Part shown: positions 35,478-47,561 of the stretch, one piece after another
Numbering within the stretch: position 1 is the first letter of the stretch
How the letters are laid out: every line of letters starts with the position of its first letter
DNA from: Alitta virens
Lineage: Eukaryota; Annelida; Polychaeta; Phyllodocida; Nereididae
Length of the DNA stretch: 64,000 nt
Direction: 5' to 3'
NCBI GenBank assembly: GCA_932294295.1
Contig: OW028574.1
Location: 26,978,145 to 27,042,144, forward strand
Made by a program: the position numbers and the translations under genes
The notes under the pieces: generated by a model
Database searches by the model: none
The model's input: the letters and a program-made list of their open reading frames with translations, nothing else
Told to the model about the DNA's origin: nothing

Positions 35478-38400
35478 ATGAAGTAGTAAGTAAGGTCCAC
35501 TTAGCACAGCCAATGAGAGGCAGAGGACGAAGCGTGCATTATGATAGCCACGTGGGGCACTCTTGCTTAGCGGGGTCAAGGCCGTTGGAGAGGGCCAGGA
35601 TGCTGACAAGAAAACTAACGACAACAACGCAACACCGAAGTTAAATACTCTATAATAGCCTTTTGGAACGAAGTGGCACAGTTAAATTATCAAGAGCACA
35701 CAGCCATGTAGGAAGTGCACTAAGCAGTGAGATGCCAGACTCACACACCGCGCCGATTAAGCAGCAAGTTATGTCCACTTAGCACAGCCAATGAGAGGAA
35801 GAGGACGAAGCGTGCAATATGATAGCCACGTGGGGCAATCGTGCGTAGCGGTGTCAAGGCCGTTGTAGAGGGCCAGGATGCTGACAAGAAAACTAACGAC
35901 AACAACGCGACACCAAAGTGAAACACTCTATAATAGCCTTATGTTAGTCACGTGGGGCACTCGTGCGTAGCGGGGTCAAGGCCGTTGTAGAGGGCCAGGA
36001 TGCTGACAAGAAAACCAACGACAACAACGCAACACTAAAGTGAAATACTCTATAATAGCCTTATGGAATGACGTGGCACAGTTAAATCATCAAGAGTACA
36101 CACACAGCCATGTAGGAAGTGCACTTAGCAGTGAGATGCCAGACTCACAGTCCGCGCCGATGAAGTAGTAAGGTAGGTGCACTTAGCACAGCCAATGAGA
36201 GGAAGAGGACGAAGCATGCATTATGATAACCACGTGGGGCACTCGTGCGTAGCGGGGTCAAGGCCGTTGCAGAGAGCCAGGATGCTGACAAGAAAACAAA
36301 CGACAACAACGCAACACCGAAGTGAAATACTCTATAGTAGCGTCAGGGAACGACGTGACACAGTTAAATTATCAAGAGTACACAGCCATGTAGGAAGTGC
36401 ACTTAGCAGTGAGATGCCAGACTCACAGACCGCGCCGATTAAGCAGCATGTTATGTCCACTTAGCACAGCCAATGAGAGGAAGAGGACGAAGCGTGCAAT
36501 ATGATAGCCACGAGGGGCACTCGTGCGTAGCGGTGTCAAGGCCGTTGTAGAGGGCCAGGATGCTGACAAGAAAACTAACGACAACAACGCGACACTAAAG
36601 TGAAACACTCTATAATAGCCTTATGTTAGTTACGTGGGGCACTCGTGCGTAGCAGGGTCAAGGCCGTTTTAGAGGGCCAGGATGCTGACAAGAAAACCAA
36701 CGACAACAACGCAACACTAAAGTGAAATACTCTATAATAGCCTTATAGAATGACGTGGCACAGTTAAATTATCAAGAGTACACAGCCATGTAGGAAGTGC
36801 ACTAAGCAGTGAGATGCCAGACTCACAGACCGCGCCGATTAAGTAGTAAGGTAGGTCCACTTGGCACAGCCAATCAGAGGCAGAGGACGAAGCGTGCATT
36901 ATGATAGCCACATGGGGCACTCGTGCGTAGCGGGGTCAAGGCCGTTGCAGAGGGAAGTGCACTTAGCAGTGAGATGCCAGACTCACACACCGCGCCGATT
37001 AAGCAGCAAGTTATGTCCAATTAGCACAGCCAATGAGAGGAAGAGGACGAAGCGTGCAATATGATAGCCACGTGGGGCAATCGTGCGTAGCGGTGTCAAG
37101 GCCGTTTTAGAGGGCCAGGATGCCGACAAGAAAACTAACGACAACAACGCGACACCAAAGTGAAACACTCTATAATAGCCTTATGTTAGTCACGTGGGGC
37201 ACTCGTGCGTAGCGGGGTCAAGGCCGTTGTAGAGGGCCAGGATGCTGACAAGAAAACCAACGACAACAACGCAACACTAAAGTGAAATACTCTATAATAG
37301 CCTTATGGAATGACGTGGCACAGTTAAATCATCAAGAGTACACACACAGCCATGTAGGAAGTGCACTTAGCAGTGAGATGCCAGACTCACAGGCCGCGCC
37401 GATGAAGTAGTAAGGTAGGTGCACTTAGCACAGCCAATGAGAGGAAGAGGACGAAGCATGCATTATGATAACCACGTGGGGCACTCGTGCGTAGCGGGGT
37501 CAAGGCCGTTGCAGAGAGCCAGGATGCTGACAAGAAAACAAACGACAACAACGCAACACCGAAGTTAAATACTCTATAATAGCCTTTAAGAACGAAGTGG
37601 CCCAGTTAAATTATCAAGAGTACACAGTCATGTAGGACGTGCACTTAGCAGTGAGATGCCAGACTCACAGACCGCGCCGATTAAGCAGCAAGTTATGTCC
37701 ACTTAGCACAGCCAATGAGAGGAAGAGGACGAAGCGTGCAATATGATAGCCACGTGGGGCACTCGTGCGTAGCGGGGTCAAGGCCGTTGCAGAGGGAAGT
37801 GCACTTAGCAGTGAGATGCCAGACTCACAGGCCGCGCCGATGAAGTAGTAAGTTAGGTCCACTTAGCACAGCCAATGAGAGGCAGAGGACGAAGCGTGCA
37901 ATATGATAGCCACGTGGGGCACTCGTGCGTAGCGGTATCAAGGCCGTTGTAGAGGGCCAGGATGCTGACAAGAAAACTAACGACAACAACGCGACACCGA
38001 AGTGAAATACTCTATAGTAGCGTCAGGGAACGACGTGACACAGTTAAATTATCAAGAGTACACAGCCATGTAGGAAGTGCACTTAGCAGTGAGATGCCAG
38101 ACTCACAGACCGCGCCGTTTAAGCAGCATGTTATGTCCACTTAGCACAGCCAATGAGAGGAAGAGGACGAAGCGTGCAATATGATAGCCACGAGGGGCAC
38201 TCGTGCGTAGCGGTGTCAAGGCCGTTGTAGAGGGCCAGGATGCTGACAAGAAAACTAACGACAACAACGCGACACTAAAGTGAAACACTCTATAATAGCC
38301 TTATGTTAGTCACGTGGGGCACTCGTGCGTAGCAGGGTCAAGGCCGTTGTAGAGGGCCAGGATGCTGACAAGAAAACCAACGACAACAACGCAACACTAA

Positions 38401-39237
38401 AGTGAAATACTCTATAATAGCCTTATAGAATGACGTGGCACAGTTAAATTATCAAGAGTACACAGCCATGTAGGAAGTGCACTAAGCAGTGAGATGCCAG
38501 ACTCACAGACCGCGCCGATTAAGTAGTAAGGTAGGTCCACTTGGCACAGCCAATCAGAGGCAGAGGACGAAGCGTGCATTATGATAGCCACGTGGGGCAC
38601 TCGTGCGTAGCGGGGTCAAGGCCGTTGCAGAGGGAAGTGCACTTAGCAGTGAGATGCCAGACTCACAGGCCGCGCCGATGAAGTAGTAAGTTAGGTCCGC
38701 TTAACACAGCCAATGAGAGGCAGAGGACGAAGCGTGCAATATGATAGCCACGTGGGGCACTCATGCGTAGCGGGGTAAAGGCCATTGTAGAGGGCCAGGA
38801 TGCTGAAAAGAAAACTAACGACAACAACGCAACACCGAAGTTAAATACTCTATAATAGCCTTTTGCAACGACGTGGCACAGTTAAATTATCAAAAGTACA
38901 CACACAGCCATGTAGGAAGTGCACTAAGCAGTGAGATGCCAGACTCGCAGACCGCGCCGATTAAGTAGTAAGGTAGGTCCACTTGGCACAGCCAATGAGA
39001 GGCAGAGGACGAAGCGTGCATTATGATAGCCACGTGGGGCACTCGTGCGTAGCGGGGTCAAGGCCGTTGCAGAGAGCCAGGATGCTGACAAGAAAACAAA
39101 CGACAACAACGCAACACCGAAGTGAAATACTCTATAGTAGCGTCAGGGAACGACGTGGCACAGTTAAATTATCAAGAGTACACAAAAATGTAGGAAGTGC
39201 ACTTAGCAGTGAGATGCCAGACTCACAGGCCGCGCCG
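35478..39237 (+). repeat. Round 16: complete 13-unit round (3760 bp)
   Basis: Unit starts: A 35478, B 35756, F 36160, Ga 36438, H 36838, I 36998, J 37402, K 37680, L 37840, G' 38118, H' 38518, M 38678, E 38960. Copy of round 14 at an offset of 6107 bp. Confidence 0.95.
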
Positions 39238-40479
39238 ATGAAGTAGTAAGTAAGGTCCACTTAGCACAGCCAATGAGAGGCAGAGGACGAAGCGTGCATT
39301 ATGATAGCCACGTGGGGCACTCTTGCTTAGCGGGGTCAAGGCCGTTGGAGAGGGCCAGGATGCTGACAAGAAAACTAACGACAACAACGCAACACCGAAG
39401 TTAAATACTCTATAATAGCCTTTTGGAACGAAGTGGCACAGTTAAATTATCAAGAGCACACAGCCATGTAGGAAGTGCACTAAGCAGTGAGATGCCAGAC
39501 TCACACACCGCGCCGATTAAGCAGCAAGTCATGTCCACTTAGCACAGCCAATGAGAGGAAGAGGACGAAGCGTGCAATATGATAGCCACGTGGGGCAATC
39601 GTGCGTAGCGGTGTCAAGGCCGTTGTAGAGGGCCAGGATGCTGACAAGAAAACTAACGACAACAACGCGACACCAAAGTGAAACACTCTATAATAGCCTT
39701 ATGTTAGTCACGTGGGGCACTCGTGCGTAGCGGGGTCAAGGCTGTTGTAGAGGGCCAGGATGCTGACAAGAAAACCAACGACAACAACGCAACACTAAAG
39801 TGAAATACTCTATAATAGCCTTATGGAATGACGTGGCACAGTTAAATCATCAAGAGTACACACACAGCCATGTAGGAAGTGCACTTAGCAGTGAGATGCC
39901 AGACTCACAGTCCGCGCCGATGAAGTAGTAAGGTAGGTGCACTTAGCACAGCCAATGAGAGGAAGAGGACGAAGCATGCATTATGATAACCACGTGGGGC
40001 ACTCGTGCGTAGCGGGGTCAAGGCCGTTGCAGAGAGCCAGGATGCTGACAAGAAAACTAACGACAACAACGCAACACCGAAGTTTAATACTCTATAATAG
40101 CCTTTTGCAACGACGTGGCACAGTTAAATTATCAAAAGTACACACACAGCCATGTAGGAAGTGCACTAAGCAGTGAGATGCCAGACTCGCAGACCGCGCC
40201 GATTAAGTAGTAAGGTAGGTCCACTTGGCACAGCCAATGAGAGGCAGAGGACGAAGCGTGCATTATGATAGCCACGTGGGGCACTCGTGCGTAGCGGGGT
40301 CAAGGCCGTTGCAGAGAGCCAGGATGCTGACAAGAAAACAAACGACAACAACGCAACACCGAAGTGAAATACTCTATAGTAGCGTCAGGGAACGACGTGG
40401 CACAGTTAAATTATCAAGAGTACACAAAAATGTAGGAAGTGCACTTAGCAGTGAGATGCCAGACTCACAGGCCGCGCCG
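39238..40479 (+). repeat. Round 17: A-B-F/M-E (1242 bp)
   Basis: Unit starts: A 39238, B 39516, F/M 39920, E 40202. The B carries GGCTGTTG (base 39743), found again only at base 40985. Confidence 0.93.
39920..40201 (+). repeat. Chimeric unit F/M (282 bp)
   Basis: GCATGC-type head through GCTGACAAG (not the M form GCTGAAAAG), then AACTAACG, CCTTTTGCAACG, extra CACA and GACTCGCAG of M. The switch is in 40050-40057. GAAGTTTAATA is a private change. Confidence 0.88.
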
Positions 40480-41839
40480 ATGAAGTAGTAAGTAAGGTCC
40501 ACTTAGCACAGCCAATGAGAGGCAGAGGACGAAGCGTGCATTATGATAGCCACGTGGGGCACTCTTGCTTAGCGGGGTCAAGGCCGTTGGAGAGGGCCAG
40601 GATGCTGACAAGAAAACTAACGACAACAACGCAACACCGAAGTTAAATACTCTATAATAGCCTTTTGGAACGAAGTGGCACAGTTAAATTATCAAGAGCA
40701 CACAGCCATGTAGGAAGTGCACTAAGCAGTGAGATGCCAGACTCACACACCGCGCCGATTAAGCAGCAAGTCATGTCCACTTAGCACAGCCAATGAGAGG
40801 AAGAGGACGAAGCGTGCAATATGATAGCCACGTGGGGCAATCGTGCGTAGCGGTGTCAAGGCCGTTGTAGAGGGCCAGGATGCTGACAAGAAAACTAACG
40901 ACAACAACGCGACACCAAAGTGAAACACTCTATAATAGCCTTATGTTAGTCACGTGGGGCACTCGTGCGTAGCGGGGTCAAGGCTGTTGTAGAGGGCCAG
41001 GATGCTGACAAGAAAACCAACGACAACAACGCAACACTAAAGTGAAATACTCTATAATAGCCTTATGGAATGACGTGGCACAGTTAAATCATCAAGAGTA
41101 CACACACAGCCATGTAGGAAGTGCACTTAGCAGTGAGATGCCAGACTCACAGTCCGCGCCGATGAAGTAGTAAGGTAGGTGCACTTAGCACAGCCAATGA
41201 GAGGAAGAGGACGAAGCATGCATTATGATAACCACGTGGGGCACTCGTGCGTAGCGGGGTCAAGGCCGTTGCAGAGAGCCAGGATGCTGACAAGAAAACA
41301 AACGACAACAACGCAACACCGAAGTGAAATACTCTATAGTAGCGTCAGGGAACGACGTGACACAGTTAAATTATCAAGAGTACACAGCCATGTAGGAAGT
41401 GCACTTAGCAGTGAGATGCCAGACTCACAGACCGCGCCGATTAAGCAGCATGTTATGTCCACTTAGCACAGCCAATGAGAGGAAGAGGACGAAGCGTGCA
41501 ATATGATAGCCACGAGGGGCACTCGTGCGTAGCGGTGTCAAGGCCGTTGTAGAGGGCCAGGATGCTGACAAGAAAACTAACGACAACAACGCGACACTAA
41601 AGTGAAACACTCTATAATAGCCTTATGTTAGTTACGTGGGGCACTCGTGCGTAGCAGGGTCAAGGCCGTTTTAGAGGGCCAGGATGCTGACAAGAAAACC
41701 AACGACAACAACGCAACACTAAAGTGAAATACTCTATAATAGCCTTATAGAATGACGTGGCACAGTTAAATTATCAAGAGTACACAGCCATGTAGGAAGT
41801 GCACTAAGCAGTGAGATGCCAGACTCACAGACCGCGCCG

Positions 41840-44800
41840 ATTAAGTAGTAAGGTAGGTCCACTTGGCACAGCCAATCAGAGGCAGAGGACGAAGCGTGCA
41901 TTATGATAGCCACATGGGGCACTCGTGCGTAGCGGGGTCAAGGCCGTTGCAGAGGGAAGTGCACTTAGCAGTGAGATGCCAGACTCACACACCGCGCCGA
42001 TTAAGCAGCAAGTTATGTCCAATTAGCACAGCCAATGAGAGGAAGAGGACGAAGCGTGCAATATGATAGCCACGTGGGGCAATCGTGCGTAGCGGTGTCA
42101 AGGCCGTTTTAGAGGGCCAGGATGCCGACAAGAAAACTAACGACAACAACGCGACACCAAAGTGAAACACTCTATAATAGCCTTATGTTAGTCACGTGGG
42201 GCACTCGTGCGTAGCGGGGTCAAGGCCGTTGTAGAGGGCCAGGATGCTGACAAGAAAACCAACGACAACAACGCAACACTAAAGTGAAATACTCTATAAT
42301 AGCCTTATGGAATGACGTGGCACAGTTAAATCATCAAGAGTACACACACAGCCATGTAGGAAGTGCACTTAGCAGTGAGATGCCAGACTCACAGGCCGCG
42401 CCGATGAAGTAGTAAGGTAGGTGCACTTAGCACAGCCAATGAGAGGAAGAGGACGAAGCATGCATTATGATAACCACGTGGGGCACTCGTGCGTAGCGGG
42501 GTCAAGGCCGTTGCAGAGAGCCAGGATGCTGACAAGAAAACAAACGACAACAACGCAACACCGAAGTTAAATACTCTATAATAGCCTTTAAGAACGAAGT
42601 GGCCCAGTTAAATTATCAAGAGTACACAGTCATGTAGGACGTGCACTTAGCAGTGAGATGCCAGACTCACAGACCGCGCCGATTAAGCAGCAAGTTATGT
42701 CCACTTAGCACAGCCAATGAGAGGAAGAGGACGAAGCGTGCAATATGATAGCCACGTGGGGCACTCGTGCGTAGCGGGGTCAAGGCCGTTGCAGAGGGAA
42801 GTGCACTTAGCAGTGAGATGCCAGACTCACAGGCCGCGCCGATGAAGTAGTAAGTTAGGTCCACTTAGCACAGCCAATGAGAGGCAGAGGACGAAGCGTG
42901 CAATATGATAGCCACGTGGGGCACTCGTGCGTAGCGGTATCAAGGCCGTTGTAGAGGGCCAGGATGCTGACAAGAAAACTAACGACAACAACGCGACACC
43001 GAAGTGAAATACTCTATAGTAGCGTCAGGGAACGACGTGACACAGTTAAATTATCAAGAGTACACAGCCATGTAGGAAGTGCACTTAGCAGTGAGATGCC
43101 AGACTCACAGACCGCGCCGTTTAAGCAGCATGTTATGTCCACTTAGCACAGCCAATGAGAGGAAGAGGACGAAGCGTGCAATATGATAGCCACGAGGGGC
43201 ACTCGTGCGTAGCGGTGTCAAGGCCGTTGTAGAGGGCCAGGATGCTGACAAGAAAACTAACGACAACAACGCGACACTAAAGTGAAACACTCTATAATAG
43301 CCTTATGTTAGTTACGTGGGGCACTCGTGCGTAGCAGGGTCAAGGCCGTTTTAGAGGGCCAGGATGCTGACAAGAAAACCAACGACAACAACGCAACACT
43401 AAAGTGAAATACTCTATAATAGCCTTATAGAATGACGTGGCACAGTTAAATTATCAAGAGTACACAGCCATGTAGGAAGTGCACTAAGCAGTGAGATGCC
43501 AGACTCACAGACCGCGCCGATTAAGTAGTAAGGTAGGTCCACTTGGCACAGCCAATCAGAGGCAGAGGACGAAGCGTGCATTATGATAGCCACATGGGGC
43601 ACTCGTGCGTAGCGGGGTCAAGGCCGTTGCAGAGGGAAGTGCACTTAGCAGTGAGATGCCAGACTCACACACCGCGCCGATTAAGCAGCAAGTTATGTCC
43701 AATTAGCACAGCCAATGAGAGGAAGAGGACGAAGCGTGCAATATGATAGCCACGTGGGGCAATCGTGCGTAGCGGTGTCAAGGCCGTTTTAGAGGGCCAG
43801 GATGCCGACAAGAAAACTAACGACAACAACGCGACACCAAAGTGAAACACTCTATAATAGCCTTATGTTAGTCACGTGGGGCACTCGTGCGTAGCGGGGT
43901 CAAGGCCGTTGTAGAGGGCCAGGATGCTGACAAGAAAACCAACGACAACAACGCAACACTAAAGTGAAATACTCTATAATAGCCTTATGGAATGACGTGG
44001 CACAGTTAAATCATCAAGAGTACACACACAGCCATGTAGGAAGTGCACTTAGCAGTGAGATGCCAGACTCACAGGCCGCGCCGATGAAGTAGTAAGGTAG
44101 GTGCACTTAGCACAGCCAATGAGAGGAAGAGGACGAAGCATGCATTATGATAACCACGTGGGGCACTCGTGCGTAGCGGGGTCAAGGCCGTTGCAGAGAG
44201 CCAGGATGCTGACAAGAAAACAAACGACAACAACGCAACACCGAAGTTAAATACTCTATAATAGCCTTTAAGAACGAAGTGGCCCAGTTAAATTATCAAG
44301 AGTACACAGTCATGTAGGACGTGCACTTAGCAGTGAGATGCCAGACTCACAGACCGCGCCGATTAAGCAGCAAGTTATGTCCACTTAGCACAGCCAATGA
44401 GAGGAAGAGGACGAAGCGTGCAATATGATAGCCACGTGGGGCACTCGTGCGTAGCGGGGTCAAGGCCGTTGCAGAGGGAAGTGCACTTAGCAGTGAGATG
44501 CCAGACTCACAGGCCGCGCCGATGAAGTAGTAAGTTAGGTCCACTTAGCACAGCCAATGAGAGGCAGAGGACGAAGCGTGCAATATGATAGCCACGTGGG
44601 GCACTCGTGCGTAGCGGTATCAAGGCCGTTGTAGAGGGCCAGGATGCTGACAAGAAAACTAACGACAACAACGCGACACCGAAGTGAAATACTCTATAGT
44701 AGCGTCAGGGAACGACGTGACACAGTTAAATTATCAAGAGTACACAGCCATGTAGGAAGTGCACTTAGCAGTGAGATGCCAGACTCACAGACCGCGCCGT

Positions 44801-45199
44801 TTAAGCAGCATGTTATGTCCACTTAGCACAGCCAATGAGAGGAAGAGGACGAAGCGTGCAATATGATAGCCACGAGGGGCACTCGTGCGTAGCGGTGTCA
44901 AGGCCGTTGTAGAGGGCCAGGATGCTGACAAGAAAACTAACGACAACAACGCGACACTAAAGTGAAACACTCTATAATAGCCTTATGTTAGTCACGTGGG
45001 GCACTCGTGCGTAGCAGGGTCAAGGCCGTTGTAGAGGGCCAGGATGCTGACAAGAAAACCAACGACAACAACGCAACACTAAAGTGAAATACTCTATAAT
45101 AGCCTTATAGAATGACGTGGCACAGTTAAATTATCAAGAGTACACAGCCATGTAGGAAGTGCACTAAGCAGTGAGATGCCAGACTCACAGACCGCGCCG
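41840..45199 (+). repeat. Tandem segmental duplication, 2 x 1680 bp
   Basis: H-I-J-K-L-G at 41840-43519 is followed by H-I-J-K-L-G' at 43520-45199. The last unit of the first copy opens as G' (TTTAAGC) but ends as Ga (GTTACGTGG, CCGTTTTAG) and is therefore followed by H and not H'. Confidence 0.92.
43120..43519 (+). repeat. Chimeric unit G'/Ga (400 bp)
   Basis: Starts TTTAAGC (G') and ends with GTTACGTGG, CCGTTTTAG (Ga). The switch lies between 43121 and about 43312 and cannot be placed better because the two types agree there. Confidence 0.87.
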
Positions 45200-45919
45200 A
45201 TTAAGTAGTAAGGTAGGTCCACTTGGCACAGCCAATCAGAGGCAGAGGACGAAGCGTGCATTATGATAGCCACGTGGGGCACTCGTGCGTAGCGGGGTCA
45301 AGGCCGTTGCAGAGGGAAGTGCACTTAGCAGTGAGATGCCAGACTCACAGGCCGCGCCGATGAAGTAGTAAGTTAGGTCCGCTTAACACAGCCAATGAGA
45401 GGCAGAGGACGAAGCGTGCAATATGATAGCCACGTGGGGCACTCATGCGTAGCGGGGTAAAGGCCATTGTAGAGGGCCAGGATGCTGAAAAGAAAACTAA
45501 CGACAACAACGCAACACCGAAGTTAAATACTCTATAATAGCCTTTTGCAACGACGTGGCACAGTTAAATTATCAAAAGTACACACACAGCCATGTAGGAA
45601 GTGCACTAAGCAGTGAGATGCCAGACTCGCAGACCGCGCCGATTAAGTAGTAAGGTAGGTCCACTTGGCACAGCCAATGAGAGGCAGAGGACGAAGCGTG
45701 CATTATGATAGCCACGTGGGGCACTCGTGCGTAGCGGGGTCAAGGCCGTTGCAGAGAGCCAGGATGCTGACAAGAAAACAAACGACAACAACGCAACACC
45801 GAAGTGAAATACTCTATAGTAGCGTCAGGGAACGACGTGGCACAGTTAAATTATCAAGAGTACACAAAAATGTAGGAAGTGCACTTAGCAGTGAGATGCC
45901 AGACTCACAGGCCGCGCCG

Positions 45920-47561
45920 ATGAAGTAGTAAGTAAGGTCCACTTAGCACAGCCAATGAGAGGCAGAGGACGAAGCGTGCATTATGATAGCCACGTGGGGC
46001 ACTCTTGCTTAGCGGGGTCAAGGCCGTTGGAGAGGGCCAGGATGCTGACAAGAAAACTAAGGACAACAACGCAACACCGAAGTTAAATACTCTATAATAG
46101 CCTTTTGGAACGAAGTGGCACAGTTAAATTATCAAGAGCACACAGCCATGTAGGAAGTGCACCAAGCAGTGAGATGCCAGACTCACACACCGCGCCGATT
46201 AAGCAGCAAGTCATGTCCACTTAGCACAGCCAATGAGAGGAAGAGGACGAAGCGTGCAATATGATAGCCACGTGGGGCAATCGTGCGTAGCGGTGTCAAG
46301 GCCGTTGTAGAGGGCCAGGATGCTGACAAGAAAACTAACGACAACAACGCGACACCAAAGTGAAACACTCTATAATAGCCTTATGTTAGTCACGTGGGGC
46401 ACTCGTGCGTAGCGGGGTCAAGGCCGTTGTAGAGGGCCAGGATGCTGACAAGAAAACCAACGACAACAACGCAACACTAAAGTGAAATACTCTATAATAG
46501 CCTTATGGAATGACGTGGCACAGTTAAATCATCAAGAGTACACACACAGCCATGTAGGAAGTGCACTTAGCAGTGAGATGCCAGACTCACAGGCCGCGCC
46601 GATGAAGTAGTAAGGTAGGTGCACTTAGCACAGCCAATGAGAGGAAGAGGACGAAGCATGCATTATGATAACCACGTGGGGCACTCGTGCGTAGCGGGGT
46701 CAAGGCCGTTGCAGAGAGCCAGGATGCTGACAAGAAAACAAACGACAACAACGCAACACCGAAGTGAAATACTCTATAATAGCCTTATGTTAGTCACGTG
46801 GGGCACTCGTGCGTAGCGGGGTCAAGGCCGTTGTAGAGGGCCAGGATGCTGACAAGAAAACCAACGACAACAACGCAACACTAAAGTGAAATACTCTATA
46901 ATAGCCTTATGGAATGACGTGGCACAGTTAAATTATCAAGAGCACACAGCCATGTAGGAAGTGCACTTAGCAGTGAGATGCCAGACTCACAGGCCGCGCC
47001 GATGAAGTAGTAAGGTAGGTGCACTTAGCACAGCCAATGAGAGGAAGAGGACGAAGCATGCATTATGATAACCACGTGGGGCACTCGTGCGTAGCGGGGT
47101 CAAGGCCGTTGCAGAGAGCCAGGATGCTGACAAGAAAACAAACGACAACAACGCAACACCGAAGTGAAATACTCTATAATAGCCTTTTGCAACGACGTGG
47201 CACAGTTAAATTATCAAAAGTACACACACAGCCATGTAGGAAGTGCACTAAGCAGTGAGATGCCAGACTTGCATACCGCGCCGATTAAGTAGTAAGGTAG
47301 GTCCACTTGGCACAGCCAATGAGAGGCAGAGGACGAAGCGTGCATTATGATAGCCACGTGGGGCACTCGTGCGTAGCGGGGTCAAGGCCGTTGCAGAGAG
47401 CCAGGATGCTGACAAGAAAACAAACGACAACAACGCAACACCGAAGTGAAATACTCTATAGTAGCGTCAGGGAACGACGTGGCACAGTTAAATTATCAAG
47501 AGTACACAAAAATGTAGGAAGTGCACTTAGCAGTGAGATGCCAGACTCACAGGCCGCGCCG
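45920..47561 (+). repeat. Round 19: A-B-C-D-E with 400-bp C (1642 bp)
   Basis: Unit starts: A 45920, B 46198, C 46602, D 47002, E 47284. C ends AAATTATCAAGAGCACACAG, an A-like patch lacking the CA expansion, in an otherwise B-like tail (likely conversion). Private changes: CTAAGGACAAC and GCACCAAGC in A, GCATACCG in D. Confidence 0.92.

Larger units (their letters stand above)
27400..39615 (+). repeat. Tandem segmental duplication, 2 x 6107 bp
   Basis: A'-B-F-Gb-H'-M-E, a full 13-unit round, and A (27302-33408) recur at +6107 (33409-39515). The double change ACACATAAG at 29251-29252 recurs at 35358-35359. The join is inside the B/A' chimera between about 33471 and 33490. Not identical throughout: GAGGTC in H' at 28651 is not in the copy at 34758, and GAAATGCC at 34055 is not in the copy at 27948. 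Outer edges are approximate. Confidence 0.87.
38850..41240 (+). repeat. Tandem segmental duplication, 2 x 1242 bp
   Basis: M(3' part)-E-A-B-F(5' part) occurs twice: E, A, B start at 38960, 39238, 39516 and at 40202, 40480, 40758. The rare GGCTGTTG change is at 39743 and 40985 (+1242). The join is the F/M chimera at 40050-40057. Outer edges are approximate. Confidence 0.9.
40480..45919 (+). repeat. Round 18: 13-unit round expanded by 1680 bp (5440 bp, 19 units)
   Basis: Unit starts: A 40480, B 40758, F 41162, Ga 41440, H 41840, I 42000, J 42404, K 42682, L 42842, G'/Ga 43120, then again H 43520, I 43680, J 44084, K 44362, L 44522, G' 44800, H' 45200, M 45360, E 45642. The H-to-G' block occurs twice, so 3760 + 1680 = 5440. 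Confidence 0.94.
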
